NCBI RefSeq assembly: GCF_005217615.1
Contig: NZ_SZNK01000001.1
Location: 3,374,501 to 3,438,500, forward strand
From: Brevibacillus antibioticus
Lineage (GTDB): Bacteria; Bacillota; Bacilli; Brevibacillales; Brevibacillaceae
DNA length: 64,000 bases
Direction of reading: 5' to 3'
Position numbers and translations under genes: made by a program. Positions 25,912 to 35,039 of this stretch are shown here, piece by piece. Each line of letters opens with the position of its first letter. Within the stretch, counting starts at the first letter, position 1. Below the pieces are notes generated by a model. The model saw nothing but the letters and a program-made list of their open reading frames with translations. It was not told the origin of the DNA and did not search any database.

Positions 25912-27000
25912 TTAGACCATCTTTGTCAGTCTGCTTACGAGAGCTTGCGAGACCGCCCTTAAACGCTGCTGGTCAACGGCTTCCCGATACGTGTTGTTTA
26001 ACTGGTCACGCAGCTCCTTGGCTGCAACTAGATTGGCTGTAGCTTCTTTTATTTTTTGGGTATATCTTACCTTAATATCCAATAATTCTACTTCATATTT
26101 TTCATCGGTTCCTGGGGTAATGGCGCGTGCGTACATATCAATGACCTCATCCGTATCTTTGCTAGGAAAATACTCATGCGGAGCCGTGCTGTCAAAAATA
26201 GCGAGGCTCTTCTCAGGTACAATCACCATATCCAGGCTGTGCGGGTCCAAACCACAGTGGTACACTTCCACATCAAAACCACGAGTTTGGGCCTCCTTCA
26301 CCAGCTTTTTCAGCATGGTTGACTTGCCAGAGCCTGGTCTGCCCTTGATAAAGTAACGCTTCTCCAATTGGTCTGTCAGCTTCATGATATGATCCACTGG
26401 TCCCTCTGGAGTGGCTGCACCCAAGTACATACGCCGAACCTTTGCTTCCTTCTCTAGCTGCTGCTCTCCGAAGAATAGCCCGATGACTTCTTCCGTTACA
26501 CGATTTGCTTCTTCCCTGTTCAGGCTTTCAATATAAGGGGCTTCCCACTCATCATGGATGCGCAGCGCTTCGCCAAAAGCTTGATAAGCCTCTTCACTTT
26601 TGCTGAAAATCTCCTCGTACCAGGCGGCGATCCGGTCTTTGTTATCCACGAGCTGATCGGCGTCTACCATCGCCTGCAAATTGACCTGAATTTCGGTTAC
26701 GCCAGGGGAAGCCGGTCTCCATATGCGTGGATAGCTTCCGTCCATGATTGCTACTTTATAGCGAGGAAAAATGACACCATCAAACTGTCCGTTCACAAAG
26801 GGAGAATGAATCCACTCCACCTCGTTAGTTTTTCGTGCCATTTGATTGCCAATCGACTCGATCAGTGGTGACGTAATTCCTTCCACTGTCCCTGTCAAAA
26901 TATAAACACGCTCCAAGCCTTCCAATACGGAGTCGTAAAACGTCTTGTATCCTCGCGCAGTATTCCCTGCGGCATATATATGGCGGACTTTTTTCTTCAT
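25912..27000 (-). CDS. PRK06851-type ATPase with two P-loop halves, the first degenerate
   Basis: A 362-residue protein of two similar NTPase halves. The second half has an intact Walker A (FIKGRPGSGKSTMLKKL, near residue 217) followed by VEVYHCGLDPHSLDMVIVPEKSLAIFDSTAPHEYFP. The first half has the parallel sequence VYILTGTVEGITSPLIESIG and FDGVIFPRYKVAIMDGSYPRIW, but the GKS/T of its P-loop is absent. So one site probably binds nucleotide and the other is structural. Function is unknown. AGGAGGGAAAAGCA precedes the ATG. It stands alone between vanW and phoU. Confidence 0.8.
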   Translation of the reverse strand: MKKKVRHIYAAGNTARGYKTFYDSVLEGLERVYILTGTVEGITSPLIESIGNQMARKTNEVEWIHSPFVNGQFDGVIFPRYKVAIMDGSYPRIWRPASPGVTEIQVNLQAMVDADQLVDNKDRIAAWYEEIFSKSEEAYQAFGEALRIHDEWEAPYIESLNREEANRVTEEVIGLFFGEQQLEKEAKVRRMYLGAATPEGPVDHIMKLTDQLEKRYFIKGRPGSGKSTMLKKLVKEAQTRGFDVEVYHCGLDPHSLDMVIVPEKSLAIFDSTAPHEYFPSKDTDEVIDMYARAITPGTDEKYEVELLDIKVRYTQKIKEATANLVAAKELRDQLNNTYREAVDQQRLRAVSQALVSRLTKMV

Positions 27001-27087
27001 TGCTTTTCCCTCCTGTACATCTTCTCGCTGCGATTGAAACGATGTATTGTATGCACAAAAGGAGAAATAGGCGTCTGTCTACACCAA

Positions 27088-27135
27088 TGGAAAAACCGCT
27101 ACAAGCTATTAACGATAGCTCACAGCGGCTTTATG
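27088..27135 (-). terminator. Terminator of the phoP-phoR-phoU operon
   Basis: On the minus strand AGCCGCTGTGAGCTATCG, TTAATAGCTTGTAGCGG form a two-part stem followed by TTTTTCC, 13 bases after the phoU stop. Confidence 0.8.
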
Positions 27136-27147
27136 TCCTTCACGTAC

Positions 27148-27804
27148 TTATTTATTCAAATCCGTCATTTTACCAGTAGACATATAAATGATCCATTCGC
27201 AGATGTTCGTAACATGATCGGCAATCCGTTCCAAATATTGCGCGACCAAGAGCAAATGCGTTCCTTGCGAAATGGCCTGGCTGTTTTTCGTCATCAATTC
27301 AATCAGATCGTGGAAAATCGTGGAGTACAGCTTATCAACAATGTCGTCGCGTGCAGCAATCTCTTCTGCCGCTTCTTTGTTGCGTGCAATATATGCATTT
27401 AAACAATCACGCACCATAGCTTTGACATGATCAGCCATCATCGGAATGTCAATGAGGGGCTTCACGTACGGGTCCGCCATCAAGCGTCGGGTTGTCTTGG
27501 AAATGGAAACGGCATGATCACCCATTCTCTCCAAATCCGTCACCAGTTTCAACATTGTTCCCAAGCGTCGCAAATCACTCCCGACTGGCTGCTGCAGTGC
27601 AATGAGACGGAAGCAATCGCTCTGTATTTCTTGCTCCAACTCATTGATCACAGGATCGCTTGCGATAACCTGTTCAGCCAATTCCGCATCCCTCTCAACC
27701 AGACTCTTTATGGATTTATGAATGGCTTCTTCCACCAATGTGCCCATCGTCATGAGTTTGCGATGCAATACATCTTGCTGTTCTTCAAAAGCATGCCGCG
27801 TCAT
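27148..27804 (-). CDS. phoU: Phosphate signalling protein PhoU
   Basis: A 218-residue protein of two repeated three-helix bundles. Each carries the metal-binding type motif seen as RLGTMLKLVTDLERMGDHAV and LLVAQYLERIADHVTNICEW. PhoU links Pst phosphate transport to the PhoR kinase and damps the response when phosphate is sufficient. The ATG is chosen because GAAGGGGGAAGAGGGAA precedes it and MTRHAFEEQ matches normal PhoU N-termini; an upstream in-frame extension has no support. It follows phoR in the same direction; no pst genes lie nearby. Confidence 0.95.
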   Translation of the reverse strand: MTRHAFEEQQDVLHRKLMTMGTLVEEAIHKSIKSLVERDAELAEQVIASDPVINELEQEIQSDCFRLIALQQPVGSDLRRLGTMLKLVTDLERMGDHAVSISKTTRRLMADPYVKPLIDIPMMADHVKAMVRDCLNAYIARNKEAAEEIAARDDIVDKLYSTIFHDLIELMTKNSQAISQGTHLLLVAQYLERIADHVTNICEWIIYMSTGKMTDLNK

Positions 27805-27912
27805 TTCCCTCTTCCCCCTTCTTTTGTCTGACATGTCAAATGGTACAAGGCGATTGTATTGTAGAAGTAAAGCTACCATTTTGTTTGTGTAAATGTTTTT
27901 GCAGTTGTTTTT

Positions 27913-29676
27913 TTAGGTAAGGGGAAGGATCACTGTGAAGGTTGTCCCTCTTCCTTCCTTGCTCTCCACACTAATATGTCCGTGCAAATTTTCCACGAGA
28001 TGCTTCACAATGGCGAGGCCCAAGCCTGTTCCACCTGAATCGCGGCTTCGCGCCTTGTCTACGCGATAAAACCGCTCAAAGATACGCGTGAGATCCTTTT
28101 CCGGAATGCCGATCCCGGTATCCATGACTTGAATGGTGATGTTTTGACTGTCTGCTTCTGTCTTGACGTTGATTTTTCCACCTTCAGGCGTATAGGCGAT
28201 CGCATTGGTCAACAGATTCAAGATGATCTGCTGCAAGCAATCCTTATCCGTCATCAGCCAAATATCTGGCTTCGGTGAAGGGAGCGTGATCGTCAATTCC
28301 TTGCGCTGTGCCTGGTCATGCATGATGGCAACTGCCGAGCTAATCAAATCCTGCAAGTGAACCTGACTCAGATGCAATGGGATTCGCTTCTGCTCGATTT
28401 TGGAAAGTTCCAAAATATCGCGGATCATTCGGTAGAGCCGCTCGCTCTCATCCGAGATGATTTGCAGGAAGTTGCGACATGTTTCCTCGTCCTGCATCGC
28501 CCCTTCAAGCAAGGTCTCCGTGAAGCCCTTGATCGAGGTAATCGGCGTGCGTAGCTCATGCGATACGTTTGCTACAAAGTCACTGCGCATCTTCTCCAGG
28601 CGACGAATGTCGGTGATGTCATGCAACACCACGACCACACCCCTCGACTCCCCCTTGAAGTTAATATAGGGAGCAAAATTCACGTCGAGGATGCGTTCCT
28701 GCGGGTAATAAATATGTACCTCTTGGCGGAACTTCTCACTTCTGTCTAGGCACCTGTCGATGTATTGGCTGAGCCCAAAGCTCTTGCCTGCCTCGATATG
28801 CAGCTTCCCTACAATCTCATGTCCAGCAGTCCCCAACAGCTTTTCAACGGCTGGATTGACCAGCATGATCCGACGTTGCTCTGAAATGAAGATCACGCCA
28901 CTCGTCATATTGGTCAGCACCCCTGCCAGGCGCTGCTGATTCTCCGAGATTTCGTACATCTGCTGCTCCAGGCTCGATGCCATGAAGTTGATCGCGCCTG
29001 CAAGCTGACCGATCTCATCCTTTGCTTTGATTCTCACACGGCTCTCGTATTGGCGCTGTGTAATGTTGCGGGCTACCCGGGTGATCTCCTCGATTGGACG
29101 AATAATGGAAAAGGAAATGCGGGAAACGACAATCGATCCTACTACCAAAGTAACCAATAAACCAGTGAGCAAGCTGTACCACATTCTGTGGATCGTATCG
29201 GTAATATCTTTCATCGACATCGCTGAACGAACAACACCGAATATTTCGTTGTTCAGTTCAACAGGTACTGCAACGTACATCATGTCATAGCCGAGCGTCT
29301 CACTGAAACGGCGGGAAATCCCTGTTTCTCCTTGTAACGCTGCCTTCATCTCCGGTCGGTCATGGTGGTTTTCCATCTCTTCCGAATGGGAGGAGTTGTC
29401 GTACATCACCTGACCATCCTTGTCGATAATGGTGATCCGTACTTCATCTGCTGGCGCTACTTGTTTGACCCGATCCTCTAACGTCGCCTTATCAGAAAAG
29501 ACCTCCGGGAATCGGACCGCCTGAGCGATGAGCTTCGACTCGCGGGACAATAGCTCATTCAGTGATTGGAGGTAGGAATTCTCAAGCACTTTGGCAAAAT
29601 ACATACCCATCACCAATAGTACGAGAGAAATTAAACCCAAAATAGTCAAAGTGAGTTTGATTCGAAAGCGAGTCAA
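27913..29676 (-). CDS. phoR: Phosphate sensor histidine kinase PhoR (PnpS)
   Basis: A 587-residue membrane kinase. Order: TM1 (residues 8-28), extracytoplasmic sensing region (to about 160), TM2 (165-188), HAMP (190-240), PAS (250-350), HisKA with the phosphorylated His in FVANVSHELRTPITSIKG (near 368), and HATPase_c with NLLTNAIAYTP, DTGIGIPEKD and GGTGLGLAIVKH. It autophosphorylates under phosphate limitation and passes the phosphate to PhoP. The start is TTG with GGAGGATTTACC upstream. It lies 13 bases after phoP. Confidence 0.94.
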   Translation of the reverse strand: MTRFRIKLTLTILGLISLVLLVMGMYFAKVLENSYLQSLNELLSRESKLIAQAVRFPEVFSDKATLEDRVKQVAPADEVRITIIDKDGQVMYDNSSHSEEMENHHDRPEMKAALQGETGISRRFSETLGYDMMYVAVPVELNNEIFGVVRSAMSMKDITDTIHRMWYSLLTGLLVTLVVGSIVVSRISFSIIRPIEEITRVARNITQRQYESRVRIKAKDEIGQLAGAINFMASSLEQQMYEISENQQRLAGVLTNMTSGVIFISEQRRIMLVNPAVEKLLGTAGHEIVGKLHIEAGKSFGLSQYIDRCLDRSEKFRQEVHIYYPQERILDVNFAPYINFKGESRGVVVVLHDITDIRRLEKMRSDFVANVSHELRTPITSIKGFTETLLEGAMQDEETCRNFLQIISDESERLYRMIRDILELSKIEQKRIPLHLSQVHLQDLISSAVAIMHDQAQRKELTITLPSPKPDIWLMTDKDCLQQIILNLLTNAIAYTPEGGKINVKTEADSQNITIQVMDTGIGIPEKDLTRIFERFYRVDKARSRDSGGTGLGLAIVKHLVENLHGHISVESKEGRGTTFTVILPLT

Positions 29677-29689
29677 GGTAAATCCTCCG

Positions 29690-30385
29690 TTATCCTTCCA
29701 GTTTGTATCCTAATCCGCGAACTGTTTTAATGTATTTCGGGTTCTTCGTGTCATCCTCTAGCTTTTCGCGCAAATGGCTGACATGCACGTCCACGATTCG
29801 AGAGTCCCCGATGAAATCGTAGTTCCAAACAGCGTTCAACAATTGATCGCGCGTCAGTACACGCCCTTGGTGGCTCGCTAAATAGTTCAGCAGCTCGAAT
29901 TCCTTTGGCGTCAGCTCGACCTTGACGTCTTTACAGAACACCTCGTACTTCTCCGGGTAGATGCGAATATCCCCAAATTGGAGCAGTACCTCTTGCGGCG
30001 CTGCCGTCGCTTCTGGCGTGTTCTGAAACCGGCGAAGAATGGCTTTTACGCGAGCAATGACTTCTCTCGGGCTAAAAGGCTTTGTCAAATAATCATCGGC
30101 ACCAAGCTCAAGCCCCAAAATCTTGTCGAGCTCATCATCTTTCGCTGTAAGCATTAAGATCGGCGTATTATTGCGTTCTTGGCGCAAGGTTTTGCATACG
30201 TCCATCCCATCCATCTTGGGAAGCATCAAATCAAGAATGATAAAATCAGGCTGCTCGCTCTTAACCACTTCCAAGGCTTGTTTACCGTCAAAAGCAGTCA
30301 CGACTTGAAATCCTGATTTTTCAAGATTAAATTGCAATAGCTTTACAATAGAAGCTTCGTCATCCACTACCAATACTTTGATCAT
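29690..30385 (-). CDS. phoP: Phosphate response regulator PhoP
   Basis: A 231-residue OmpR-class regulator. The receiver has acidic residues in VVDDEAS, the phosphoacceptor Asp in FIILDLMLPKMDG (near 52), and Lys in DDYLTKPFSPRE. The C-terminal winged helix ends VRGLGYKLEG. It activates phosphate-starvation genes. Gene order phoP-phoR beside mdh is as in Bacillus, but polA, which follows phoR there, sits 13 kb away here. The ATG follows AGGGGGAAACAGACAG. Confidence 0.96.
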   Translation of the reverse strand: MIKVLVVDDEASIVKLLQFNLEKSGFQVVTAFDGKQALEVVKSEQPDFIILDLMLPKMDGMDVCKTLRQERNNTPILMLTAKDDELDKILGLELGADDYLTKPFSPREVIARVKAILRRFQNTPEATAAPQEVLLQFGDIRIYPEKYEVFCKDVKVELTPKEFELLNYLASHQGRVLTRDQLLNAVWNYDFIGDSRIVDVHVSHLREKLEDDTKNPKYIKTVRGLGYKLEG

Positions 30386-30601
30386 CTGTCTGTTTCCCCC
30401 TAGCGTTCCAATGCTTACGCTCGATTTTCTAACCTACGTCCCCTAAAAAATTCTTCTCTCTACAATACTCAGTCTGCCAATGCTCATTGCGGAAAACAAG
30501 TAATTTTTTTGTAAAGACATGCTGTTCGTACATAGAACTTAGTTGCTTGGCAATAGTATTCCTCTTTTAGGTAAAGGTACTATATTAAAAATGCCTTCAA
30601 A

Positions 30602-31015
30602 CTGTAGTGGTCGGGAGAAGCCCTGCCACATGTTTTCCAGTCGCCTGTATCCTCTCTTCGTTCGGGCGGTCTCCTTCCAAACATGTGACAGTGCTTTCGG
30701 ACAGCTGTGGATGAATTTCGTGCTTTAGTACGTTTTGAAGTAAACACAGCGGAGCTTTTGAATACACTTCTTTGATTTCACTTTCAGAATAATGGAAAAC
30801 CTGCGTAGAAGAAGCGAATTTCCAGTCCAAGCGCCTCTGGAGCCCACCCTAGCGTAGGAAAAAATGGCGGGGAATTTCAGCTTCACTTATGAATGACATC
30901 TCGAAACTTCTACGTTTGAAGCGCTCCCGCCATTTATTCCGGAGCGGACAGTCTTGACCCCTTGCAGGGCGTAGGCCGAAGCGTAGACTGGAAATTCGCT
31001 TCTTCCTCACTACAG
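30602..31015. repeat. Structured intergenic repeat, copy B
   Basis: A 414-base relative of copies A and C, between phoP and mdh. Ends: CTGTAGTGGTCGGGAGAAG against CTGTAGTGAGGAAGAAG. The inner module is bounded by a perfect 16-bp inverted repeat, AGAAGCGAATTTCCAG (30810-30825) with CTGGAAATTCGCTTCT (30988-31003). Compared with A and C, both arms differ at matching positions, so pairing is kept while sequence changes. The core stem is also replaced (AAAATGGCGGG with CCCGCCATTT instead of the GGGATTTGCGGG stem). The first half has CACATGTTTTCC with CCAAACATGTG. No gene is seen. Confidence 0.8.
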
Positions 31016-31027
31016 CAACTTCCATTT

Positions 31028-31062
31028 AAAAAAGACGCCTTCCCGAAGAAAGGCGTCTTACA
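31028..31062 (-). terminator. Terminator of citZ-icd-mdh
   Basis: On the minus strand AAGACGCCTT, CTTCGGG loop and AAGGCGTCTT run into a six-T tract, 11 bases after the mdh stop. Confidence 0.85.
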
Positions 31063-31072
31063 TGTATTGATC

Positions 31073-32011
31073 TTATTTCAAAACAGCCATTACACTGCGT
31101 ACGGAGTCAGCAGACTTATCGAGAGCTGCTTTTTCTTCGGCAGTCAGATCCAATTCGATCACTTTCTCGATCCCGTTTGCGCCGAGCAAAGTCGGTACCC
31201 CCAGGTAGAGATCAGTGTAGCCGTACTCTCCTTGCAGAAGAGCGACGGATGGCAGAATGCGTTTTTTGTCCTTGATGATGGCTTCAGCCATTTGTACCAA
31301 GGAAGCCGCAGGTGCATAGTAAGCGGAACCGTTCCCCAGAAGGTTTACGATCTCGCCGCCGCCCTTGCGTGTACGCTCTACGATCGCATCCAGACGGTCT
31401 TTCGGGATTAATTTTTCCAATGGGATACCACCAGCATAAGAGTAGCGAACCAAAGGAACCATGTCATCACCGTGACCACCCAAAACGAAGCCCGTTACGT
31501 CTTCTACAGATACGTTCAACTCCATAGCCACGAAGGTACGGAACCGAGCCGTATCCAGAACACCGGATTGACCGATTACGCGTTCTTTCGGGAAGCCGGA
31601 CGTTTTGAAGAAGGTGTACGTCATCGCGTCAACTGGGTTGGACAGTACGAGCACGATAGAGTTAGGTGCATATGTTTTTACTTGCTCTGCAACAGATTTC
31701 ATAATGCCAGCATTGGTGTTAACCAAGTCATCGCGGGACATACCGGGCTTACGGGCAATACCTGCTGTGATGATGACGAGATCAGCATCTTTGATGTCTT
31801 CATAGTTAGCAGTACCTGTGATGTTTGCATCAAAGCCTAATACGGGCGAAGATTCCATCATGTCGAGCGCTTTACCTTTTGTTGGGTTCTCCAGTTGCGG
31901 AATGTCAACCAATACGATGTCGCCCAGTTCTTTTTGCCCCAAAATGAATGCAGTTGTTGCACCAGTGAAGCCACTACCGATAACAGCGATTTTTTTACGG
32001 TTGAATGCCAT
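31073..32011 (-). CDS. mdh: Malate dehydrogenase
   Basis: A 312-residue LDH-like MDH converting malate and NAD to oxaloacetate. N-terminal [17 protein letters not shown] (NAD fold), substrate Arg in [22 protein letters not shown], and the catalytic His in [18 protein letters not shown]. It is the last gene of the citZ-icd-mdh TCA cluster, 52 bases after icd. GGAGGGGAATAGTTC precedes the ATG. Confidence 0.97.
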   Translation of the reverse strand: MAFNRKKIAVIGSGFTGATTAFILGQKELGDIVLVDIPQLENPTKGKALDMMESSPVLGFDANITGTANYEDIKDADLVIITAGIARKPGMSRDDLVNTNAGIMKSVAEQVKTYAPNSIVLVLSNPVDAMTYTFFKTSGFPKERVIGQSGVLDTARFRTFVAMELNVSVEDVTGFVLGGHGDDMVPLVRYSYAGGIPLEKLIPKDRLDAIVERTRKGGGEIVNLLGNGSAYYAPAASLVQMAEAIIKDKKRILPSVALLQGEYGYTDLYLGVPTLLGANGIEKVIELDLTAEEKAALDKSADSVRSVMAVLK

Positions 32012-32063
32012 GAACTATTCCCCTCCAAAAATGTAAGTGTAAAAATTTGTACCCAAATCTATC

Positions 32064-33347
32064 TTACATGTTTTGAATCAGAGCGTCAGCAAACTCGGAG
32101 CATTTCAGTTCTTGTGCGCCTTCCATCAGACGAGCGAAATCGTATGTTACTGTTTTCGCGGAGATGGTTTTTTCCATGGAGTTGATGATCAGATCAGCTG
32201 CTTCGTTCCAGCCCAGGTGACGCAGCATCATTTCTCCGGACAGGATCACGGAGGATGGGTTTACTTTGTCCAGACCAGCGTATTTCGGAGCTGTACCATG
32301 AGTTGCTTCGAAGATCGCATGACCCGTCAGGTAGTTGATGTTTGCACCTGGAGCGATACCGATACCGCCTACTTGTGCAGCCAGTGCGTCAGATACATAG
32401 TCACCGTTCAGGTTGAGGGTTGCTACTACATCGTACTCAGCTGGACGAGTCAGGATTTGTTGCAGGAACGCGTCAGCGATAACATCTTTCACGATGATTT
32501 TGCCAGCTGCTTCTGCTTCTTTTTGTGCTTTGTCAGCGTCGCCGCCTTCAGCTTTGATACGATCGTATTGTGCCCAAGTGAACACTTTGTCGCCGTATTC
32601 TGCTTCAGCCAGTGCATAACCCCAGCTTTTGAAAGCACCTTCCGTGAACTTCATGATGTTGCCTTTGTGCACGAGGGTAACAGATTTGCGCTTGTTTTCA
32701 ATCGCGTAGTCGATTGCTGCACGAACCAGACGCTCTGTACCATCTTTGGAAACAGGCTTGATACCGATACCAGATGTTTCTGGGAAGCGGATTTTCTTCA
32801 CGCCCATTTCGTTTTGCAGGAAGTCGATTACTTTTTTCACTTCTGGAGTACCTTCAGCCCACTCTACGCCAGCGTAGATGTCTTCAGTGTTCTCACGGAA
32901 GATTACCATGTCAGTCAATTCAGGATGTTTCACTGGGGATGGAACACCATCGAAGTATTGAACAGGACGTACGCATGCATACAGATCCAGCTCTTGACGC
33001 AGTGCTACGTTGATGGAACGAATACCGCCACCTACTGGTGTAGTCAAAGGACCTTTGATTGCGATCAGGTATTCACGAACAGCAGTCAGCGTATCTTCTG
33101 GCAACCACTCGTTGTATTGGTTAAAGGATTTTTCACCTGCGAATACTTCAAACCAAGCGATTTTCTTCTCGCCTTTGTAAGCTTTTTCTACAGCTGCATC
33201 CAGAGCGCGAACGGAAGCTTTCCAGATATCAGGGCCAGTACCGTCACCCTCGATGAAAGGAATGATCGGATTGTTTGGAACTACCAATTTACCGTTATCC
33301 ACAGTAATTTTTTCGCCTACAGTTGGTTGCGTCAGGTTTTTAAACAC
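32064..33347 (-). CDS. icd: Isocitrate dehydrogenase (NADP type)
   Basis: A 427-residue enzyme converting isocitrate to 2-oxoglutarate. Signatures: [41 protein letters not shown] (substrate Ser and Arg), [27 protein letters not shown], and metal-binding Asp in [18 protein letters not shown]. The GTG start, with CTGGAGGGATTTTTT before it, gives [14 protein letters not shown] and the normal family length; an in-frame extension of 24 codons upstream is not needed. A very long open frame on the opposite strand covers the whole gene and looks like a codon-usage shadow. Confidence 0.96.
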   Translation of the reverse strand: MFKNLTQPTVGEKITVDNGKLVVPNNPIIPFIEGDGTGPDIWKASVRALDAAVEKAYKGEKKIAWFEVFAGEKSFNQYNEWLPEDTLTAVREYLIAIKGPLTTPVGGGIRSINVALRQELDLYACVRPVQYFDGVPSPVKHPELTDMVIFRENTEDIYAGVEWAEGTPEVKKVIDFLQNEMGVKKIRFPETSGIGIKPVSKDGTERLVRAAIDYAIENKRKSVTLVHKGNIMKFTEGAFKSWGYALAEAEYGDKVFTWAQYDRIKAEGGDADKAQKEAEAAGKIIVKDVIADAFLQQILTRPAEYDVVATLNLNGDYVSDALAAQVGGIGIAPGANINYLTGHAIFEATHGTAPKYAGLDKVNPSSVILSGEMMLRHLGWNEAADLIINSMEKTISAKTVTYDFARLMEGAQELKCSEFADALIQNM

Positions 33348-33385
33348 AAAAAATCCCTCCAGTGTTATATATATTTGGTGATTAT

Positions 33386-33403
33386 GAATATTTCCAGACG
33401 TAG
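33386..33403. repeat. Solo fragment of the structured repeat
   Basis: GAATATTTCCAGACGTAG is identical to the left boundary of the inner module in repeat copies A and C. The remaining element is missing, so this is a remnant or a minimal unit between citZ and icd. Confidence 0.6.
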
Positions 33404-33433
33404 GAGAACTACCACTCACTTGTGGTAGTTCTC
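33404..33433. repeat. Perfect 12-bp hairpin in the citZ-icd spacer
   Basis: GAGAACTACCAC and GTGGTAGTTCTC pair perfectly around a 6-base loop. There is no T-run, so it is not a classic terminator; it may stabilise or process the citZ-icd mRNA. It follows directly on an 18-base fragment of the structured repeat family. Confidence 0.6.
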
Positions 33434-33500
33434 AAGCTTGCGCTCAGGAGCGATCAGCTTGGCTGACCACCTGCCCTCCACGCTCGAAAATAGCGGGTTC

Positions 33501-34613
33501 TTAGCGGCGGTCAATTGGAACGTAGTGTTGGTTGACCGGACCGGTGTAATCCGCGCGAGGACGGATCAGGCGATTATTTTCGTACTGTTCCATGATGTGA
33601 GCCGTCCAACCGGACATACGGCTGATAGCAAAGATCGGTGTGAACAGGTCCGTTTCGAGGCCGAGTGAAATGTAAACAGATGCCGAGTAGAAGTCAACGT
33701 TTGGCTTCAATCCTTTTTCACCGGAAATCATTTCATCGATCTTCACAGACATCTCAAACAGCTCAGGGCGACCGATTTGCGCGGTCAGTGCTTTGGACAT
33801 TTCTTTCAGCCATTTCGCACGTGGGTCACCGTCTTTGTATACACGGTGTCCGAAGCCCATGATTTTATCCTTGTTATCCAGCTTGGTGCGGATGTAGGAT
33901 TCTACGTTAGCCATGCCGCCGATTTCGTTCAGCATTTTCGCTACTGCTTCATTAGCGCCACCATGCAGAGGACCTTTGAGCGTACCGATTGCAGACACGA
34001 TACCGGAATAAATGTCAGTCAAAGTTGCAACAGTTACACGAGCAGAGAATGTAGATGCATTAAACTCATGGTCAGCATGCAGAACCAGAGCAACGTTAAA
34101 TGCTTTTACAGCCGTTTCTGTTGGCTCTTGGCCTGTGAGCATGTAGAGGAAGTTTTGTGCAATCGTGAAATCTGCACGTGGAGCTACTGGCTCCAAACCT
34201 TTACGCATACGCTCGTAAGCAGCGATCAAGGTAGGAGTTTGTGCCATCAGACGGATCGATTTCCGGTAGTTGGCTTCTGGAGACATCTCTTGCGCTTCTG
34301 TGTCGTAGAGCGCTAACGAAGAGACAGCTGTGCGCAACGCCGCCATTGGGTGCACGCCTTTTGGATAGTGGCGAATGCTTTCCAGCACTTCTTGAGCCAC
34401 TGCTGCATTTTCACCCAATTGTTTTTTCAAAGCGTCCAGCTGATCACGCTTCGGTAACGCTCCATGCCAGAGCAAATAGATAACCTCTTCAAAAGTTGCA
34501 TGTTCTGCCAGCTCATCGATGTTGATCCCGCCATAGCAAAGAACCCCATCGACGATCGAACAGATGGATGATTGAGCGGCAACAACGCCTTCAAGTCCAC
34601 GAGTAGTTGTCAT
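33501..34613 (-). CDS. citZ: Citrate synthase
   Basis: A 370-residue enzyme condensing oxaloacetate and acetyl-CoA. Catalytic residues lie in LKGPLHGGANE (His), MGFGHRVYKDGDPRA (His) and VDFYSASVYISLGL (Asp). It heads the citZ-icd-mdh operon and is divergent from ytvI, as in B. subtilis. GGAGAGGGAGTTCT precedes the ATG. The promoter found lies about 260 bases upstream, giving an unusually long leader. Confidence 0.97.
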   Translation of the reverse strand: MTTTRGLEGVVAAQSSICSIVDGVLCYGGINIDELAEHATFEEVIYLLWHGALPKRDQLDALKKQLGENAAVAQEVLESIRHYPKGVHPMAALRTAVSSLALYDTEAQEMSPEANYRKSIRLMAQTPTLIAAYERMRKGLEPVAPRADFTIAQNFLYMLTGQEPTETAVKAFNVALVLHADHEFNASTFSARVTVATLTDIYSGIVSAIGTLKGPLHGGANEAVAKMLNEIGGMANVESYIRTKLDNKDKIMGFGHRVYKDGDPRAKWLKEMSKALTAQIGRPELFEMSVKIDEMISGEKGLKPNVDFYSASVYISLGLETDLFTPIFAISRMSGWTAHIMEQYENNRLIRPRADYTGPVNQHYVPIDRR

Positions 34614-35039
34614 AGAACTCCCTCTCCTTTTCCACTCAAGTAGTAGTGCTTATCTAGTCTTCGCTTGTCCGCCATGACTGATAAACGACATGATCAAGTT
34701 CAAAAATAAACGACTTTTTGAACATCCTATCTATGAAATTATAAGCAGCGGTTTCTTTCATCCACCACTCTTGACAGGGAATGTATCCACGCAAATCCTC
34801 ACAAGGTCGTACATGAAAATGACGCTTGTGTAAGGGGAGGGGCGAGAGAAAAGAATCCACTAAGACGACCCAATTATAAAAGATTATTGCGATTTTGTGA
34901 ATAAGGTTAGCGAAAAAATGTTTCGAAGGGTGAAACGGAGTTTTGTTTTTTCGCGATTCTTGCTCCACCTATCAGGCATGCTGCATAATAGAAACATCAG
35001 TATTTTGTTCGCACCTTCGCGGTGGAAAGGAGAAATCGT
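34614..35039. other. citZ-ytvI divergent intergenic region with long citZ leader
   Basis: About 425 bases without a credible gene. It contains the citZ promoter near 34873-34901 and a leader of about 250 bases. The leader holds a stem of GTTCAAAAA with TTTTTGAAC (around 34701-34726) and a second TATAAT-like hexamer closer to citZ. A 104-codon frame on the minus strand has a GTG start, no good ribosome site and no family resemblance, so I do not call it a gene. Confidence 0.5.
34873..34901 (-). promoter_or_regulatory. citZ operon promoter
   Basis: The minus strand reads TTCACA, a 17-base spacer and a perfect TATAAT. This is the best promoter in the interval. Confidence 0.65.

Noticed and set aside
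30386..30600. PhoP boxes upstream of phoP
   Set aside because: A TTTACA followed by an imperfect second half (TTACTT) is present, but spacing and match are too poor to call an operator.
32073..33428. A 451-codon open frame on the plus strand covering all of icd
   Set aside because: It is the exact shadow of a highly expressed gene with biased codons, is rich in Cys and Phe, has no ribosome site and resembles no protein family.
34654..34968. A 104-codon minus-strand frame between citZ and ytvI
   Set aside because: GTG start, poor ribosome site, and it overlaps the likely citZ promoter and leader; no recognisable domain.
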